This document shows positions 26,999 to 35,886 of a stretch of DNA of 64,000 nucleotides, piece after piece. Each line of letters opens with the position of its first letter. Positions within the stretch are counted from its first letter, which is position 1. Both the position numbers and the translations under genes were made by a program. The stretch is from Collinsella aerofaciens (GTDB taxonomy: Bacteria > Actinomycetota > Coriobacteriia > Coriobacteriales > Coriobacteriaceae). Location of the stretch: the NCBI RefSeq assembly GCF_005845035.1, contig NZ_SPFO01000010.1, positions 1-64,000 on the forward strand, written 5' to 3'. Under the pieces are notes generated by a model. The model did no database searches. It was given only the letters and a program-made list of their open reading frames with translations, and had not been told where the DNA came from.

Positions 26999-27316
26999 TC
27001 GGTGCAAGTGGTAGCTAATTTGGGACGGGACTTTTTTGACTACTTTTGCCCTTCTGCCCGCTAATTGATTTCTCTGGGACGGGGATTAAATAATCATTTG
27101 GCTGCCCGCTGGCTAAGTGAGTAGACTTTTTTGGAAATGCCGAGCACCCAACATATTTGCCTCAATAAAACCGCAGGTCACAGACTTGTGCTCTGTCGGT
27201 GTGGTCGGGGATTCGGTAAAAGTCTACTCACTTAGTTTTGCGTGATGCATATTGTTCGCAACGAGACCCCAGCCGGGGCGATTCCATCGCAAATTCCGGT
27301 GACCGGGGGCAGCTAA
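26999..27316. other. Intergenic region holding inverted-repeat element copy 2
   Basis: No gene. It holds a GTAGCTAATTTGGGACGG repeat at about 27010, a CTGGGACGGGGATTAAATAA repeat at about 27074 (related to the one at 39796), the 123-bp element, and the shared GAGACCCCAGCCGGGGC tail. Confidence 0.6.
27113..27235. repeat. 123-bp inverted-repeat element, copy 2
   Basis: The ends CTAAGTGAGTAGACTTTT and AAAAGTCTACTCACTTAG are exact 18-bp inverted repeats. It has the same length and orientation as copy 1, with the conserved core AACCGCAGGTCACAG. Confidence 0.78.
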
Positions 27317-28897
27317 TTAGGCTCCGTATGGGTTGCGGTCGCGTTCGATGCGTTGGCGGATGCGGCGGTACTCGATAATCAACAGTGCCAGCAGTAGGGC
27401 CATGATGGCTAGGTAACTCATGGCGGCGCCCATCAGGCCGAGCAGATTGATCAAAATCACCGGCAGCACCACGCTTATGGCAAAACAAATCAGGTAGACC
27501 TTGGTGACGTCGCCGGCATGGCGCAGCACCGTGATGATGGCGTAGATAAAATCGATGGCCGCGGTGACGCCGCCGGCGACGACCATCAGCAGCGCCAGCG
27601 TACGGTAGCGCTCAAAGCTGAGACCGTACATTAAGCTCATGAGGGGAATACCGGGACCTGCCATAAATGCGGCGCACACGCCGGTGATGACCACGATCAG
27701 CGCCATAACGGCAACAATAATCAGGTCAAAGCGACGACGCTTGCGAGGATTAGCCCAAATGCTCGACAAGCGCAGGAGCTGCGGTTTATAGACAAATCCA
27801 ATGCTCAACAGAATAGCCTGAGCTGGAAAAAACAGAGCATTAAAGTACAGCTGGTATTTGTAGGCCAGTGTTCCTTCCATCACAAACTTGGGCATGCTCT
27901 CGATAAGATTGAACAGGAATAGCGCGCCAAAGAGTGGGGCGCACTGGACAAACAGGTGGCCGACCTCGTGCAGGCTCACGCGGCGCGATTTTTCGGTCTC
28001 GAGCAGGGCGAGCGGCGCGGTGACCAGCACGAGCGTGGCGATCGCGGCGATGCCCATGGCCATGGCCGCGATGGGCATGCTGCGCGTGAGGAACAGTGCC
28101 ACGCTAAAGACCGCGATGACGCCGACGGAGCGTAGCGTTTGGCTCATGCCGGCCAGGTAGAGCTTGTCGGCCTGCTGCAGGCGGCCTTCGTACACGTCGG
28201 CGACGCCGTCGATGACCTTATACAGGTAGACGCCCAGGCCGATCGTCGCCATTTGCGCGTCATAGCTGCGGGCGCTGCTGTACATGAGGCCGCAGCCTAG
28301 GGCGAGCGCTCCGCAGATCCAGCGATTGAGCTGGTAGGAGGCGAAGGACGTCTTTTCGTCGATGTCCGAGACCTGGAAATTGCGCACGCCGTAGTTGCAC
28401 GCGATCATAATGAGCGTGCCGGTGACGAAGGCGATGGAGAATTTGCCTGCTTCTTCGGCGCCCACGAGCTGCGTGGACACGATGGTGAGCAGCGGAAACG
28501 CCAAGCCCCACACGGCGGTGCCGAGAGTGTTCCAAAGGTAATCGCGGCGGGTGGCGTGCTCTTCGTATTCAGCCTCTTGCGTGGAGAACCCGCCGCCGTA
28601 GACGGCGCCGAGCAGACGGTTCCACCAAGCGTTGACCATGCGGCGTACGGGGCCGGGCTCTCGATCGCGCTCGCGCCGGTGACGTGTGACTTGGTTGCTA
28701 TTGGGGCCGCCGGCGTTGCGGTGGCTCAGCTCCTGGATGCGTGCGAGCTCTTCGGCCGTGTGGGAGGCAGGGAAGAGGCCGTTCTCGATGCGGCCGCCCT
28801 GGGCCTTCGCGGCGCCGTCTCTCGATGCAGCGGGGTTGGAGGTGCCGTTGCGGCGGGCGATGGCGCGGCGAATGCTATCGAGGGGCGTGATGCTCAA
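27317..28897 (-). CDS. Polytopic membrane protein (polysaccharide flippase/Wzx-like)
   Basis: A 526-residue protein. The first ~115 residues are a hydrophilic, Arg-rich cytosolic part (LSHRNAGGPNSNQVTRHRRERDR), then about 12 hydrophobic segments (LWNTLGTAVWGLAFPLLTIV..., KFSIAFVTGTLIMIACNYGVR...). The layout and start resemble MATE/Wzx-like lipid-linked polysaccharide exporters, which flip oligosaccharide intermediates across the membrane. It starts with TTG 28897 behind GAAAGGA; no better start exists in the frame. No other glycan genes adjoin it, so its substrate is unknown. Confidence 0.7.
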   Translation of the reverse strand: MSITPLDSIRRAIARRNGTSNPAASRDGAAKAQGGRIENGLFPASHTAEELARIQELSHRNAGGPNSNQVTRHRRERDREPGPVRRMVNAWWNRLLGAVYGGGFSTQEAEYEEHATRRDYLWNTLGTAVWGLAFPLLTIVSTQLVGAEEAGKFSIAFVTGTLIMIACNYGVRNFQVSDIDEKTSFASYQLNRWICGALALGCGLMYSSARSYDAQMATIGLGVYLYKVIDGVADVYEGRLQQADKLYLAGMSQTLRSVGVIAVFSVALFLTRSMPIAAMAMGIAAIATLVLVTAPLALLETEKSRRVSLHEVGHLFVQCAPLFGALFLFNLIESMPKFVMEGTLAYKYQLYFNALFFPAQAILLSIGFVYKPQLLRLSSIWANPRKRRRFDLIIVAVMALIVVITGVCAAFMAGPGIPLMSLMYGLSFERYRTLALLMVVAGGVTAAIDFIYAIITVLRHAGDVTKVYLICFAISVVLPVILINLLGLMGAAMSYLAIMALLLALLIIEYRRIRQRIERDRNPYGA

Positions 28898-29077
28898 AGC
28901 GGAGTCCTTTCTATTGCTGCGCTCTAGTATAGACGCGACGGTGTTCGCTCGTGTTTTTGAACGGATTGTTCAATATTTTCGGCAGGCGGCTGTAATTTGT
29001 CGGTAAACGTGGGTTATCCTGTTGAAGTTTTGTGACACCCCCGATGCCGCCCACGCGGCACCAAGGAGCTTCTACCT

Positions 29078-30649
29078 ATGGACGTCGCCGCATTCTTACT
29101 GGCTCTTGTGCCGATTATTTGGCTGGTCGTGATGCTGCTGTGCTTTAAATGGCCAGCATGGAAGGCCGCTATCGGATCGTTTGTCCTTTCGTGCTTGCTT
29201 GCCTTCGCATGGTGGCACCTGCCGGCAGCGCAGATCGCGACCGCCTCGCTCGAAGGCTTTTTGATGGCCCTGTGGCCCATCGTGCTCGTGATTATCGCCG
29301 CGGTGTTCACGTATAACCTGTGTGTGCGCACGGGCGCCATGGACGTGATCGGCAGCATGATCACCTCCATCAGCAGCGATCGTCGTCTGCTGGCGCTGCT
29401 CGTGGCCTGGTGCTTCGGTGGCTTTATGGAGGGCATGGCCGGCTTTGGTACCGCCGTTGCCATTCCCGCCGGCATGCTCGCGGGCCTTGGTTTTGAGGCC
29501 GTGCCTGCCGTGCTGATTTGCCTGCTGGCCAACGGCGTGCCCACGCCCTACGGCTCCATTGGCATCCCCACAGTGTCCGTTGCCGACCTGGTGGGCCTGG
29601 ATTCCCTGCATTTGGCGACCGTTCAGTTGGTGCAGCTCGCACCGTTCTTTGTGGTGATGCCGCTGCTTATTGTGCTGGTTGCGGGTCGTGTTGCCGATGA
29701 CCAGGGCAATATTGCAAGCGTTGCCGAGCGTCTGCACGGCGTTGCCGGCGTGGCACTGCTTTCCGGTGTGTCCTTTGTTGGTGCGGCCCTGGTCGTTGCC
29801 ATGTTTGTGGGTCCCGAGCTGGCCGTGGTCGTGGGCTCCATCGTGTCACTCGCGCTGACTGCCGCGCTTGCCATGCGCGCCGAGAAGTCCGGTCACCTGG
29901 ACGCGCGCTTCCATATGAATATCGAGGCCGGGGAGAAGCTCACCGTTAAGTCGGCGCTTTCGGCCTGGTCGTGCTTCATCCTGATCTTTGTGTTGCTGCT
30001 GGGCACGTCTAACCTGGTACCCGCCGTGCATGCTGTGCTCGCGCCGTTTGCGAGCCATGTGCAGGTGTATTGCGGTGAGAATCCCGGTACGCTTACGTTT
30101 TCGTGGATCAACACGCCGGGCGTCTGGATTTTCCTGGCGGCGTTTGTCGGCGGCGCCATTCAGGGTGCTTCGCCGCGCATGATGGGCGAGGTGCTGGTCG
30201 CGACCGTCAAGCAGATGATGCCGACGGTCATCACGATGCTTTCGGTACTGGGCTGCGCCAAGGTGATGGGCTATGCCGGCATGATTTCTTCGATCAGTGC
30301 GTTTTGCATTGCGGTCGCCGGCGGCCTGTACCCGATTCTGGCTCCGTGGATCGGTGCGGTCGGTGCGTTCGTGACCGGTTCGGGCACATCTTCGGGCATG
30401 CTGTTTGGCCCCATTCAGAGCCAGGCTGCCACTGCGCTGGGTGTGAGCGACTACTGGATGGTCGCGTTGAACGCCCTGGGCGTCGCCGCCGGTAAGATGA
30501 TCTCGCCGCAGACGCTCGCCATTGGTCTTGCCGCCGTGCACGTGCGCGGTAAGGATGCCGAGCTCCTAGGCGCGGTGCTGCCCTACGCTGCCGGCATGCT
30601 GGTCCTGATGAGCGCCATAGCCATGCTCGGCCAAGGCCTGCCGCTGTAG
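29078..30649 (+). CDS. L-lactate permease (LctP family)
   Basis: A 523-residue membrane protein with about 12-14 transmembrane segments. LctP features include GGFMEGMAGFGTAVAIPAGML near residue 110, ANGVPTPYGSIGIPT, and the C-terminal TGSGTSSGMLFGPIQ with SPQTLAIGLAAV. The family imports lactate or glycolate with protons. AAGGAG precedes ATG 29078. No lactate dehydrogenase gene is adjacent; pckA lies downstream beyond a repeat-rich gap. Confidence 0.92.
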   Translation: MDVAAFLLALVPIIWLVVMLLCFKWPAWKAAIGSFVLSCLLAFAWWHLPAAQIATASLEGFLMALWPIVLVIIAAVFTYNLCVRTGAMDVIGSMITSISSDRRLLALLVAWCFGGFMEGMAGFGTAVAIPAGMLAGLGFEAVPAVLICLLANGVPTPYGSIGIPTVSVADLVGLDSLHLATVQLVQLAPFFVVMPLLIVLVAGRVADDQGNIASVAERLHGVAGVALLSGVSFVGAALVVAMFVGPELAVVVGSIVSLALTAALAMRAEKSGHLDARFHMNIEAGEKLTVKSALSAWSCFILIFVLLLGTSNLVPAVHAVLAPFASHVQVYCGENPGTLTFSWINTPGVWIFLAAFVGGAIQGASPRMMGEVLVATVKQMMPTVITMLSVLGCAKVMGYAGMISSISAFCIAVAGGLYPILAPWIGAVGAFVTGSGTSSGMLFGPIQSQAATALGVSDYWMVALNALGVAAGKMISPQTLAIGLAAVHVRGKDAELLGAVLPYAAGMLVLMSAIAMLGQGLPL

Positions 30650-30650
30650 T

Positions 30651-30760
30651 CGGCACTTAGGGACGTTCCTTATGTGCCGGTACTTTGGGAACGTCCCTAA
30701 GTGCCGGCATCTGGGGACACTCCTTGAATGTTGCCTGTTCAAGAACGTCCCCAATGACTA
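30651..30760. repeat. REPIN-like cluster (family B, GGGACGTTCC)
   Basis: CGGCACTTAGGGACGTTCC at 30651-30669 is an exact inverted repeat of 30688-30706. A third related unit (AAGAACGTCCCCAATGAC) lies at about 30741-30758 and recurs near 50114. It sits directly behind the lactate permease stop and may double as a terminator. Confidence 0.8.
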
Positions 30761-30810
30761 GGCCGCTTGCCTGCGATTTTTGACCGTTGGGCGGGCTTGC
30801 CGCCCTTGCC

Positions 30811-30826
30811 GCAAAAACGTTTTTGC
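30811..30826. promoter_or_regulatory. 16-bp perfect palindrome upstream of pckA
   Basis: GCAAAAACGTTTTTGC is its own reverse complement, with the central CG typical of LacI-family operators. A second inverted repeat, CTTTAC-gtga-GTAAAG, lies at 30844-30859. Both are within 95 bases of the pckA start, positioned to control it. Confidence 0.5.
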
Positions 30827-30900
30827 ATATCGGGTACAACGGGCTTTACGTGAGTAAAGTGCGCGCCGCGTCCACGTGTCGCGTTTTTAAAGGAGGCCCC

Positions 30901-32571
30901 ATGCCTGGTGTTACCCCTGCAGAAGTTTTGTCCAACTTTGGTATTACGCTGGTCGAAGATCCCGCCGAGAATCAGCCCCGTCTGCTGGTCGATCTACCCG
31001 CCGCGGAGCTCGTCGAGCACGCTATCCGCCGCGAAGAAGGCCGCATGGCATCCAACGGCGCGCTGGTGATCGAGACGGGGGAGCGTACCGGCCGTTCTCC
31101 CAACGATCGCTTTATCGTTGACACCCCCGATGTTCACGACAAGATTGCCTGGGGCGCGGTCAACCGCCCGCTGTCCGTCGAGAGCTATGAGGTCATCAAG
31201 GCCGGTATCGTCGACTATCTCAACGAGCGCGACGTGTTCGTCACCCGCGGCATGGCAGGTGCCGACCGCAACCACACGCGTCGACTGCTCGTTGCCTGCG
31301 AGCGTGCCAGCCAGGCACTCTTTATTAAGCAGATGCTCGCCCGTCCGCTCGCTCGCGAAATTGCGCGCACCGGCGAGCCGGACTTTTGCGTGCTCGCGGC
31401 ACCCGGGTACCAGTGCGATCCCGCCATCAAGGGCCTCAACTCCAGCGCCGCCGTGGTCATCAACTTCCAGGAGCGCGTGATTTTGGTTGCCGGCACCGGT
31501 TACTCCGGCGAGATTAAAAAGTCGATCTTTAGCGTCATGAACTATCTGCTGCCCGTCGAGGACGACGTGCTGCCCATGCACTGCTCGGCCAGCATGGATC
31601 CCGTCACGCACGGGACCGCCGTGTTCTTTGGCCTGTCCGGCACCGGCAAGACCACGCTTTCGGCCAATCCCACGCGCCTGCTGATCGGCGATGACGAGCA
31701 CGGTTGGTCCGACATGGGCATCTTCAACATCGAGGGTGGCTGCTACGCAAAATGCGAGGGCCTGGACGCCTTCCACGAGCCTGAGATCTTCAACGCTGTC
31801 CGCTTTGGCGCAATCTGCGAAAACGTGGTGCTCGACGAGAACCGCAAGCCCAACTACGATGACATCTCGATTACGCACAACACGCGCGTGGCCTATCCCG
31901 TGGAGCACATTCCTAACGCGTGGACTAAGGGCATGGGCACCACTCCGAGTGTCGTGCTGTTCCTGACTTGCGACGCTTTTGGCGTGCTGCCGCCCATCTC
32001 GCGTCTGACGGCCGACGCCGCCATGTACCACTTTGTGACGGGCTTTACGGCTAAGATTCCCGGCACCGAGGTCGGCGTTACCGAGCCCACGCCCACGTTC
32101 TCTTCGCTGTTCGGCGAGCCGTTTATGCCGCTCGACCCCATGGTTTACGCCAAGATGCTCGGCGAGCGTATTGCCGACGGCCGCACACGCGTGTACCTGG
32201 TCAACACCGGCTGGATCGGCGGCGGCTACGGCGTGGGTCATCGCATCGAGCTGGCCTACACGCGCTCGCTGGTCGCGCGCGCCCTCGACGGCACCATCGA
32301 GGACAGCGAGTTCGTGCACGACGACATCTTTAACGTCGACATTCCCACGACGTGCCACGGTGTGCCCGATGGCATCCTGGTGCCGCGCCAGTACTGGCAG
32401 AGCACCGCGCGCTACGACGAGGCCGCGCACAACCTGGCGGTGATGTTCGAGGAGAACTTCGAGAAGAAGTACTCGCACCTGCCCGAGTCCGTCAAGGCCG
32501 CCGGCCCGCACGTCCAGGTGTCCGCCGAGGCCCGTCATCGCGGCCGCGGGCTGCTGGGACTTCGACACTAG
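30901..32571 (+). CDS. pckA: Phosphoenolpyruvate carboxykinase (ATP)
   Basis: A 556-residue cytosolic enzyme that interconverts oxaloacetate and PEP with ATP/ADP and CO2. It may run in the PEP-to-oxaloacetate direction in a fermenter. Signature motifs: RTGRSPNDRFIV, the kinase-1a P-loop GLSGTGKTTLS (K250), LIGDDEHGWSD (metal site), and NTGWIGGGYGVGHRI. Length is slightly above the usual 520-550. I chose ATG 30901 (AAAGGAGG upstream) over the longer frame from 30787. A LacI-type palindrome lies upstream. Confidence 0.95.
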   Translation: MPGVTPAEVLSNFGITLVEDPAENQPRLLVDLPAAELVEHAIRREEGRMASNGALVIETGERTGRSPNDRFIVDTPDVHDKIAWGAVNRPLSVESYEVIKAGIVDYLNERDVFVTRGMAGADRNHTRRLLVACERASQALFIKQMLARPLAREIARTGEPDFCVLAAPGYQCDPAIKGLNSSAAVVINFQERVILVAGTGYSGEIKKSIFSVMNYLLPVEDDVLPMHCSASMDPVTHGTAVFFGLSGTGKTTLSANPTRLLIGDDEHGWSDMGIFNIEGGCYAKCEGLDAFHEPEIFNAVRFGAICENVVLDENRKPNYDDISITHNTRVAYPVEHIPNAWTKGMGTTPSVVLFLTCDAFGVLPPISRLTADAAMYHFVTGFTAKIPGTEVGVTEPTPTFSSLFGEPFMPLDPMVYAKMLGERIADGRTRVYLVNTGWIGGGYGVGHRIELAYTRSLVARALDGTIEDSEFVHDDIFNVDIPTTCHGVPDGILVPRQYWQSTARYDEAAHNLAVMFEENFEKKYSHLPESVKAAGPHVQVSAEARHRGRGLLGLRH

Positions 32572-32590
32572 CTTCGCCGTGAGTCCATAT

Positions 32591-32627
32591 CCACCACAAA
32601 GGGGACAGGCGCCTTTGTGGTGGTTTT
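32591..32627. repeat. REP hairpin family A, copy 2 (inverted)
   Basis: CCACCACAAAGG - ggacaggcg - CCTTTGTGGTGG followed by TTTT. It lies 20 bases after the pckA stop, in opposite loop orientation to copy 1, and probably also serves as terminator. Confidence 0.85.
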
Positions 32628-32798
32628 GCTCGCGTGGATGACTCGGGTTACAATACGCCTGACATATCGTCCCCTTCTCCGGATGGGGACAGCGCAAGCG
32701 CTCTTGTGACGGCACCGTAGGACTTTGAAGGTGGCCGTTGTAAGGGCGCTTTTTGTTTAGGCGCCCTCACTCGGGCGCGCACAATGAAGGGAGAGCGT

Positions 32799-33518
32799 AT
32801 GAAGAGCTTTATTGCCGAGGATTCATTCTGGGAGTTGTTTCCGCAGGCGGCGGTCGGTGTTGTGGTCGTGGAGGGCATGAAGCCCACGGCTCAGATTCCT
32901 CAAGAGGACGTGGATGCGATTGCGGCGTTGCTCGACCGCGCCAATATCGACGCGGAGCGTCATCTGACCAGCGATACTATCAGCGAGAACGCACCGGTCA
33001 AGGCATGGCGCGAGGCCTATCGTCTGTTCAAGACCAAAAAGGGCGCGCGTTGCTCAATCGAGAACCTGCTCAAACGCGTGCTCAAAGGTAGGCCGGTGGG
33101 CCACATTACGCCTGCGGTGGACATCTATAACACGGTGTCGCTGACCTACGCGCTGCCCGTTGGCGGCGAGGACCTGCGCGCCATCGAGGGCGATCTGCGC
33201 CTGGCGGTCACTGGTGGCGGGGATGCGTTCCTGCCGCTTGGCGAGGATGTGGATGACCCGACGCTGCCCGGCGAGCTTGCCTACATCGATGATGCGGGCG
33301 CCGTATGCCGATGCTGGAACTGGCGCGACGGCGTTCGCACGGCGCTGTCCGACGATTCGGCCGATGCATTCCTGGCGATTGAGTGCGTGGAGCCCGAGCG
33401 GATGGGGGATTGCCAGGCTGCCGTTGATCGTCTCGCCGAGTTGCTCGAGCGTTATCTGGGCGCTACGGTTGTCGTTAAGACGCTCGTGACCCGCGACAAC
33501 CCGCGCGTGGAACTGTAG
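32799..33518 (+). CDS. B3/B4 tRNA-binding domain protein
   Basis: 239 residues with the B3/B4 fold also found in phenylalanyl-tRNA synthetase beta chains and in free-standing proteins of unclear role (possibly editing or tRNA binding). Visible: PVKAWREAYRLFKTKKGARCSIENLLKRVLKGR, then ITPAVDIYNTVSLTYALPVGGEDL and GELAYIDDAGAVCRCWNWRDG. I chose ATG 32799, which has GGAGAG upstream, rather than the ATG 15 bases earlier. A single gene between two REP hairpins. Confidence 0.82.
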   Translation: MKSFIAEDSFWELFPQAAVGVVVVEGMKPTAQIPQEDVDAIAALLDRANIDAERHLTSDTISENAPVKAWREAYRLFKTKKGARCSIENLLKRVLKGRPVGHITPAVDIYNTVSLTYALPVGGEDLRAIEGDLRLAVTGGGDAFLPLGEDVDDPTLPGELAYIDDAGAVCRCWNWRDGVRTALSDDSADAFLAIECVEPERMGDCQAAVDRLAELLERYLGATVVVKTLVTRDNPRVEL

Positions 33519-33526
33519 CTCGCCCC

Positions 33527-33567
33527 AAACCACCACAAAGGTGCCTGTCCCCTTTGTGGTGGTTTTT
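33527..33567. repeat. REP hairpin family A, copy 3
   Basis: AAACCACCACAAAGG pairs with CCTTTGTGGTGGTTTTT, directly after the B3/B4 gene; the T-run makes it a likely terminator on the plus strand. Confidence 0.87.
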
Positions 33568-33670
33568 ATGTTGATGGGTTAACAAATAGGGCGTGCAGGG
33601 CTGGCGGCCGTCAAGTACGGCTAAGATGTTTACCCGTTAGCATTATGCAAGCGAAAGGCGGTCGTCTCCC

Positions 33671-34120
33671 ATGCAGCAGAGCGACGAGACACGTTTCGAG
33701 GACTTTGTCGGACTGATCAGCGGACTCTACAAGGAGATCCAGCGCATTAAGACGTCTGAGGGCGCAAGGCTGGGTCTCAAGGGCTCCGACGTTATGTGCC
33801 TGTACTATCTTGAGCGCAGCAAGGACGGCCTGACTGGCGCCGACCTGGCTCGCATGGCAGGCGTGACCCGCGCCGCCGTCTCGCGTACGCTCGCGCATCT
33901 GGAGGAGGGTGGCTACGTCGAGGTCGATGATTCGGGCGATGCCGCCGTTAAGTATCGTGCTCCGGTGCGCCTGACCGCTCTGGGCGGCGAGAGCATGAGC
34001 GAGGCGGACCGCATCATTCGCGAGGTGCTCGATACCACCGGTAAGGCTATGGGTGTGGAGCAGCGCGAGCAGATGTATGCGTCGCTGCGCACGATTCTCA
34101 ACACCCTGCGCGAGATCTAA
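33671..34120 (+). CDS. MarR family transcriptional regulator
   Basis: 149 residues with a winged helix-turn-helix: SDVMCLYYLERSKDGLTGADLARMAGVTRAAVSRTLAHLEEGGYVEV, followed by the wing (DDSGDAAVKYRAPVRLTALG) and a C-terminal dimerisation helix. MarR proteins bind palindromic operators as dimers and usually respond to small ligands. It is followed by the DegV gene on the same strand after 127 bases. No obvious operator was identified. Confidence 0.9.
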   Translation: MQQSDETRFEDFVGLISGLYKEIQRIKTSEGARLGLKGSDVMCLYYLERSKDGLTGADLARMAGVTRAAVSRTLAHLEEGGYVEVDDSGDAAVKYRAPVRLTALGGESMSEADRIIREVLDTTGKAMGVEQREQMYASLRTILNTLREI

Positions 34121-34247
34121 GGCCGCCAAGGCATTTGCTTCCAATTAACAACTTAACAACTGCATAGTCCCGTTTGAGCGCGTATGCCGTGCCGGGGCAT
34201 TGCTGTCAAAATTCTCTGCGCGGGACCTGCGCAAGAAAGGATTCGCT

Positions 34248-35102
34248 ATGTCCATTCGTATTATTACCGATTCCGCGAGCGATATGTCGCCGGCGGAGCA
34301 CCCGGCACTGGCCGTTTTGCCGCTGTCCGTTACCTTTGGCACCGATGTGTACATGGATGGCATCGACATCGATCACCAGCGCTTTTACGAGATGCTCGTG
34401 GAGCGCGATGAGCTGCCCAAGACCGGCCAGGTCAACCCGTACGCGTTTTCGCAGGCGATTGCCGAGGCGCGTGAAGCCGGCGATGAGGCTGTGATTATTA
34501 CCGTGGGCGCTAAGCTATCAGGCACCAATCAGAGTGCCCGTACCGCACTTGCCGAGGCGCCGGGCGGCGACGTGTACGTGGTAGACAGCAACAACGTCAC
34601 CCTGGGTGAGCGCGTCCTGGTCGAGTATGCCCTGCGCCTGGTGGACGAGGGCCGTAGTGCGGCCCAAATCGCGGCGGCCGTCGAGGCCGTCCGTGACCGC
34701 GTGGTCGTCATCGGCCTGCTCGAGACGCTGGAGTACCTGGTGCGCGGCGGTCGTCTGTCTGCTGCGGCCGGCGCCGTGGGTACGCTGCTCAACGTAAAGC
34801 CCGTGGTGGCTGTCGAGGACGGTCTGATCGTGCAACTGGGTAAGGCGCGCGGTTCCAAGAACGGCCGCAACCTGCTGAACCAAAAGGTCGAAAAGGCAGG
34901 CGGCATCGACTTTTCCATGCCGCTGGCGCTCGGCTATACGGGTCTTTCGGATGCGGTGCTCAAGAAGTATATCGAGGACAGCGCGGCACTGTGGGCTGGT
35001 CACACCGAGGGCGAACTGCCCGTTCACACCATTGGCGCCACCATCGGCACCCACGTAGGCCCCGGCGCCGTAGCCGTAGCCTTCTTCCAGCCCGCTAACT
35101 AA
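34248..35102 (+). CDS. DegV family fatty-acid-binding protein
   Basis: 284 residues. The N-terminal IRIITDSASDMSP, GISLSVTFG-type strand (LPLSVTFGTDVYMDG), KTGQVNP and TVGAKLSGTNQSA motifs are characteristic of DegV/FakB proteins, which bind a fatty acid and present it to the FakA kinase. No fakA is seen nearby. ATG 34248 follows AAGAAAGGA; the longer frame from 34200 has no comparable site. Confidence 0.9.
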   Translation: MSIRIITDSASDMSPAEHPALAVLPLSVTFGTDVYMDGIDIDHQRFYEMLVERDELPKTGQVNPYAFSQAIAEAREAGDEAVIITVGAKLSGTNQSARTALAEAPGGDVYVVDSNNVTLGERVLVEYALRLVDEGRSAAQIAAAVEAVRDRVVVIGLLETLEYLVRGGRLSAAAGAVGTLLNVKPVVAVEDGLIVQLGKARGSKNGRNLLNQKVEKAGGIDFSMPLALGYTGLSDAVLKKYIEDSAALWAGHTEGELPVHTIGATIGTHVGPGAVAVAFFQPAN

Positions 35103-35114
35103 CCGACCTGCCAT

Positions 35115-35152
35115 AAACCACCACAAAGGGGACAGGCCCTTTGTGGTGGTTT
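35115..35152. repeat. REP hairpin family A, copy 4 (inverted)
   Basis: AAACCACCACAAAGGGG - acagg - CCCTTTGTGGTGGTTT, just after the DegV stop; shorter loop than the other copies. Confidence 0.85.
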
Positions 35153-35181
35153 ATGCTTTTCCGGGTGGAAGGGAGCGAGCA

Positions 35182-35502
35182 ATGGCGTCTGAGGGCTTTT
35201 TTGAACGGGTGTACGAGGTGGTCGAGCAGATCCCCGAGGGGATGGTCGCCACGTATGGCCAGGTGGCGCTGCTTGCCGGTCGTCCACGAAGTGCGCGGTA
35301 CGTGGGGTATGCCCTGCATAGTAATCCGCGCCCTGGCAAAATTCCCTGTCATCGCGTGGTGTTTGCCGATGGCCGTATCTGTGAGGGCTTTGCCTTTGGT
35401 GGCCCCGATGCTCAGCGCGAGCTCTTAATGGGGGAGGGCGTGACGTTTGCCGATCCCATGCATGTTGATCTGGCCGCCTGTCGTTGGCCTGCCGGGCTGT
35501 AG
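35182..35502 (+). CDS. MGMT-family DNA alkyltransferase (single domain)
   Basis: 106 residues containing only the DNA-binding/active-site domain of O6-alkylguanine-DNA alkyltransferases. RPRSARYVGYALHSNP contains the arginine-finger region, and IPCHRVVFADGRI carries the reactive cysteine in PCHRV. Alkyltransferase-like (ATL) proteins of this length usually have Trp in place of that Cys; here Cys is kept, so it may be a true repair protein without the N-terminal domain. The start ATG 35182 follows GGAAGGGAG; the frame upstream runs through a REP. Confidence 0.85.
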   Translation: MASEGFFERVYEVVEQIPEGMVATYGQVALLAGRPRSARYVGYALHSNPRPGKIPCHRVVFADGRICEGFAFGGPDAQRELLMGEGVTFADPMHVDLAACRWPAGL

Positions 35503-35520
35503 TGGCGGGCTTCGTCAAAA

Positions 35521-35557
35521 TCACCACAAAGGTGCCTGTCCCCTTCGTGGTGGTTTT
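35521..35557. repeat. REP hairpin family A, copy 5
   Basis: TCACCACAAAGG - tgcctgtcc - CCTTCGTGGTGGTTTT, 19 bases behind the alkyltransferase stop. Confidence 0.85.
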
Positions 35558-35733
35558 AGTTTACCGTAGCTAACTTATGGAGAAGGTGTGGCGGCGCATA
35601 TTGACGCTACAAAGTAAACCACGGTGAACTATATTGTATTCAGCAACGGAGTAGGCAATAGGCGATGAAAAAGCCTGCCCTGTTGAGTTTGATTCGCATC
35701 CCTCCCCTCTGTGCGATTCAACGGTGTACTTCG

Positions 35734-35775
35734 GGAACAGGCCCGCTGGCAACTATCTGCCAGCGGGCCTGTTCC
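35734..35775. terminator. 18-bp perfect hairpin, possible terminator
   Basis: GGAACAGGCCCGCTGGCA (35734-35751) pairs without mismatch with 35758-35775 around a 6-base loop. TGTTTG follows on the plus strand, a weak U-tract. It does not belong to trpS, which has its own terminator at 35823-35851, so it may end an unannotated plus-strand transcript. Confidence 0.5.
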
Positions 35776-35822
35776 TGTTTGTCGGGAGAGTGTGATGGAC
35801 GGAGCCGAAGCGGTCCGGCTCC

Positions 35823-35851
35823 AAAAAAAGGCGGACGCCGTAGCGCCCGCC
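35823..35851 (-). terminator. Rho-independent terminator of trpS
   Basis: On the minus strand, GGCGGGCGC - tac - GGCGTCCGCC followed by TTTTTTT, 36 bases after the trpS stop. Confidence 0.88.
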
Positions 35852-35886
35852 CTAAAGCAATCGAAAGCTCAAGCCAGCAAATCGGT

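Larger units (their letters stand above)
35503..35886. other. Intergenic region with structured elements
   Basis: No convincing gene; an ATG frame at 35665 reads into antisense trpS and is unlikely to be real. The region contains a REP copy, an AT-rich segment (35600-35660), an 18-bp perfect hairpin and the trpS terminator. It could encode a small RNA ending at the hairpin. Confidence 0.45.
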
